From Planctomycetaceae bacterium (GTDB lineage: Bacteria; Planctomycetota; Planctomycetia; Planctomycetales; Planctomycetaceae): 15,999 nt of DNA. The notes under the pieces were generated by a model. The model was not told the origin of the DNA and did no database searches. It saw only the letters and a list, made by a program, of their open reading frames with translations. Positions within the stretch are counted from its first letter, which is position 1; every line of letters starts with the position of its first letter. This document shows, piece by piece, positions 14,254 through 15,999 of the stretch. Both the position numbers and the translations under genes were made by a program. The stretch covers positions 1-15,999 of the forward strand of contig JAEUIG010000857.1 of NCBI GenBank assembly GCA_016795125.1. Reading direction: 5' to 3'.

Positions 14254-14808
14254 ATGCGATTTGGCACAATCGTGTCGATCCCGGACCGCATCATGCGTGG
14301 TGTCGCGGCAGACGTGCTCACTCCGACCGGCGCCGTGATTCCCGCCACGGCGACTCTGGAAGAAGCCGAGCAGCGGATGGTCACGCTCGGCACATCGGAA
14401 CTGTACGTTCTCTCCGCCGACGGCCAGCTGGCTGGGATTCTGCCCGACTACGAGGTGCTCAAGCTGCGGCTGGCCGGCGAGCTGAACCGCCGCCGGGTGA
14501 GCGAGGTCATGTCCGCCGCCGAACCGCGCGTCGTCTCGACGACGCCCATCGCGGAGCTGGCCGTCAGCATGCGGCTGAGCTGCCATCGCCGCCTGCCAGT
14601 GATCGCCAACGGCCGGTTGATTGGCGAAGTCACCCGTCGCAACGTCCTCCGGCATCTGCACGCCGCGGCGGAATCGTCCGATGCCCAATTCACGACGTCC
14701 TTCCGCGAATCGGAAGCCCGCCGGCAGAGCCTCGGCCCGCCCCGCTTCCTGAAAGGGGCCGGGAAGGCGGCAGCTTCGGCGACGGATCGCGTCGACGGGC
14801 GGGTCTGA
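14254..14808 (+). CDS. Stand-alone protein with a pair of CBS domains
   Basis: Protein of 184 residues with no signal or membrane segment. CBS domain 1 spans about 17-75 (VLTPTGAVIPATATLEEAEQ ... AGILPDYEVL) and CBS domain 2 about 80-138 (VSEVMSAAEPRVVSTTPIAE ... RLPVIANGRLIGEVTRRNVL). CBS pairs bind adenosine nucleotides such as AMP, ATP or SAM and usually regulate a partner enzyme or transporter; no partner domain is fused here. The final 45 residues are polar and probably disordered. Start choice is uncertain: ATG 14254 is taken, but ATG 14293 directly before the first CBS domain is equally plausible and neither has a good Shine-Dalgarno. It is followed by a hairpin repeat and cytidylate kinase on the same strand. 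Confidence 0.8.
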   Translation: MRFGTIVSIPDRIMRGVAADVLTPTGAVIPATATLEEAEQRMVTLGTSELYVLSADGQLAGILPDYEVLKLRLAGELNRRRVSEVMSAAEPRVVSTTPIAELAVSMRLSCHRRLPVIANGRLIGEVTRRNVLRHLHAAAESSDAQFTTSFRESEARRQSLGPPRFLKGAGKAAASATDRVDGRV

Positions 14809-14858
14809 ACGGTGGTCTATCTCTTAACGTGATGGTGGAGGGGGACCTGGCGTCGTTC

Positions 14859-14897
14859 GCCCTCACCCCCGACCCCTCTCCCGGGGGGAGAGGGGAG
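14859..14897 (-). repeat. Dispersed 39-base hairpin repeat, copy 2
   Basis: Reverse-complement copy of the element at 3824-3862, identical at 38 of 39 positions. It lies in the 151-base gap between the CBS-domain gene and cytidylate kinase. The perfect 10-base stem is kept; the single change is in the tail outside the stem. Confidence 0.85.
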
Positions 14898-14959
14898 ATC
14901 ATTGCAATCACGCAGTCATCGGCCGACAATCCGCGCTTTCGACACCACGAACTGCGCGC

Positions 14960-15616
14960 ATGATTGTCACCATCGACGGCCCGGCCGGGACCGGCAAAAG
15001 CACGGCGGCGCGCGGGCTGGCGCAACGCATCGGATTCGATTTCCTCGATACGGGCGCGATGTATCGCGCCGTGGCGTGGGCGTGCCTGCAGCGCGGAGCG
15101 GACGTGCACGCTCCGGACGCCGTTGCCTCCGTCGCGGCCGCCATCAATATCGGATTCTCCGGCCGGAGCACGCTGGTGGACGGGCTTGACGTGTCGAGCG
15201 AAATCCGGTCGCCCGAATCGTCGCGAGCCGCATCCATTGTCGCGCAGCATCCCGCGGTGCGCTCGCAATTGGTGCAGCAGCAGCAGCGGATCGCGGCGTC
15301 GCGGAACATCGTCTGCGAAGGGCGCGACCAGGGAACGGTCGCTTTCCCGCAGGCGGAATGCAAGTTCTTTCTGACGGCCGATGCCAGGGAGCGGGCACTG
15401 CGCCGCCAGCAGGAACTCGCCGCCGCCGGTCAACAGGTTCCGCTGGACGAACTGATTGCCGAACAGACGGCGCGCGACGATCGCGACGCCAACCGCGAGG
15501 TGGCTCCGTTGCGGCCGGCCGACGACGCCATCGTCATCGACACGACCCCCTACGGGGCCGAAGGGGTGATCGACCTGCTGGAACAGCATGTCCGCCTGCG
15601 GATGGCGGCGCGCTGA
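14960..15616 (+). CDS. cmk: Cytidylate kinase
   Basis: Protein of 218 residues, normal length for bacterial (d)CMP kinase, which phosphorylates CMP and dCMP with ATP in the cytoplasm. The P-loop is DGPAGTGKS at 6-14. FLDTGAMYRAVA at 28-39 is the family signature that contacts CMP. EGRDQGTVAFPQAECKFFLTA at 120-140 is the second signature, with Gln in place of the Met or Ile usual in GRDMGT/GRDIGT. ARDDRDANR at 171-179 matches the LID segment RDxxDSxR with Ala for Ser. It is an essential housekeeping gene and appears intact. No clear Shine-Dalgarno precedes the ATG. Confidence 0.95.
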   Translation: MIVTIDGPAGTGKSTAARGLAQRIGFDFLDTGAMYRAVAWACLQRGADVHAPDAVASVAAAINIGFSGRSTLVDGLDVSSEIRSPESSRAASIVAQHPAVRSQLVQQQQRIAASRNIVCEGRDQGTVAFPQAECKFFLTADARERALRRQQELAAAGQQVPLDELIAEQTARDDRDANREVAPLRPADDAIVIDTTPYGAEGVIDLLEQHVRLRMAAR

Positions 15617-15625
15617 CGGCTCCGG

Positions 15626-15656
15626 TTGTCGCCGGCAGTGCGGCCGTGCGTATAAT
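15626..15656 (+). promoter_or_regulatory. Promoter for the Uma2-family gene
   Basis: A perfect TATAAT (15651-15656) is preceded by TTGTCG (15626-15631) at a longish 19-base spacing. It would start transcription near 15663, only about 17 bases before the ATG, so the Uma2-family gene probably has its own short-leader promoter despite lying 63 bases after cmk. Confidence 0.5.
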
Positions 15657-15679
15657 CGGCGGTCGTCAGCGGAGGTCAC

Positions 15680-15999
15680 ATGCTCCGGCAACTCTCGGTC
15701 GATCAGTTCCTGATGGAGCGCGATGAACTGCCCCACGAAGGCCGCTGGGCCGAACTCGTGGAAGGGATTCCCATCTGCTTCGATCCGCCGGACCTGCTGC
15801 ACGGCAACGTGATCCTGAACGTGTCGAAAATACTGGCCGACTTCATCCAGAGAACCAGCCTCGGCTACGCGTGCTTCGACCTGGGACTGCTCCTCGCGCG
15901 CTCGCCGGATACCTTGCGCTATCCGGCGGTCAGTTACTTCCTCGACGGGCCGCGATTCGCGGAAAGCGACAAGCTGTATACCGATGTGATCCCCGCATT
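15680..15999 (+). CDS. Uma2-family (DUF820) putative PD-(D/E)XK nuclease, 3' truncated by window edge
   Basis: The first 106 codons are present and no stop codon is reached. GGAGG (15671-15675) lies 4 bases before the ATG. The pattern is that of the Uma2/DUF820 family: an opening helix, WAELVEGIPI at 23-32, PPDLLHGNVILNVSKILADF at 36-55, and the strand pair that normally reads RxPDVxFV. Here that strand is LRYPAVSYF (residues 79-87), with Ala83 where the family has its catalytic Asp. The rest of the active site (ExK) lies beyond the window. Uma2 proteins are abundant in planctomycetes and cyanobacteria, with poorly understood function; a nuclease activity is proposed from the fold only. This copy may be inactive. 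Confidence 0.7.
   Translation, partial: MLRQLSVDQFLMERDELPHEGRWAELVEGIPICFDPPDLLHGNVILNVSKILADFIQRTSLGYACFDLGLLLARSPDTLRYPAVSYFLDGPRFAESDKLYTDVIPA

Noticed and set aside
14088..14963. Plus-strand frame of 291 codons across the CBS gene and the hairpin repeat
   Set aside because: It is an out-of-frame reading of the CBS-domain gene and ends by translating the repeat as LTPDPSPGGRGE, a common annotation artefact.
14690..15802. Open frame of 370 codons antisense to cmk
   Set aside because: Overlaps an essential, motif-complete gene and reads through the hairpin repeat.

Overview
The window is GC-rich and densely coded on both strands, with GTG starts used alongside ATG and uneven Shine-Dalgarno use. 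The gene content points to the Planctomycetes: a secreted Cys-type sulfatase, a signal-bearing sugar isomerase/epimerase-like protein, an esterase with a degenerate second hydrolase half, a cytochrome c'-like protein, STN-type modules, and many small intergenic repeats. This assignment is an inference from content; there is no rRNA or other marker gene here.

Layout. (1) 48-4859 is a carbohydrate-processing block. A secreted acetyl-xylan-esterase-like hydrolase (minus) diverges from a secreted sulfatase and a TIM-barrel sugar isomerase-like protein (plus). (2) 4915-6862 (minus) holds a secreted protein with three STN-like modules, preceded by a cytochrome c'-like protein. (3) 6863-7281 is a gene-free, repeat-rich spacer with several arrays of a nine-base period. 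(4) 7282-9801 (plus) is a two-gene respiratory operon. It encodes a CydA-like subunit fused to a C-terminal cytochrome c domain, followed by a second CydA-like membrane protein that lacks the active-site glutamates. It looks like a non-quinol branch of the cytochrome bd superfamily. (5) 9967-12392 (minus) is a tight pair: a GT2 glycosyltransferase followed by a protein resembling BshC, the bacillithiol cysteine-adding enzyme. (6) 12706-13057 (plus) is a small CsrA-like gene of 57 codons with a good promoter, a structured leader and a strong ribosome binding site. (7) 13208-15616 holds a PlsC-type acyltransferase (minus), a two-CBS-domain protein and cytidylate kinase (both plus). (8) A Uma2-family gene with its own promoter runs off the right edge.

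The items I would look at first are the unusual cytochrome bd-like pair, the CsrA-like gene that has lost its expected RNA-contact residues and lies behind a hairpin leader, the BshC-like protein outside a recognisable bacillithiol operon, and the family of nine-base-periodic intergenic arrays. I saw no tRNA, rRNA, CRISPR array, transposase or phage gene.
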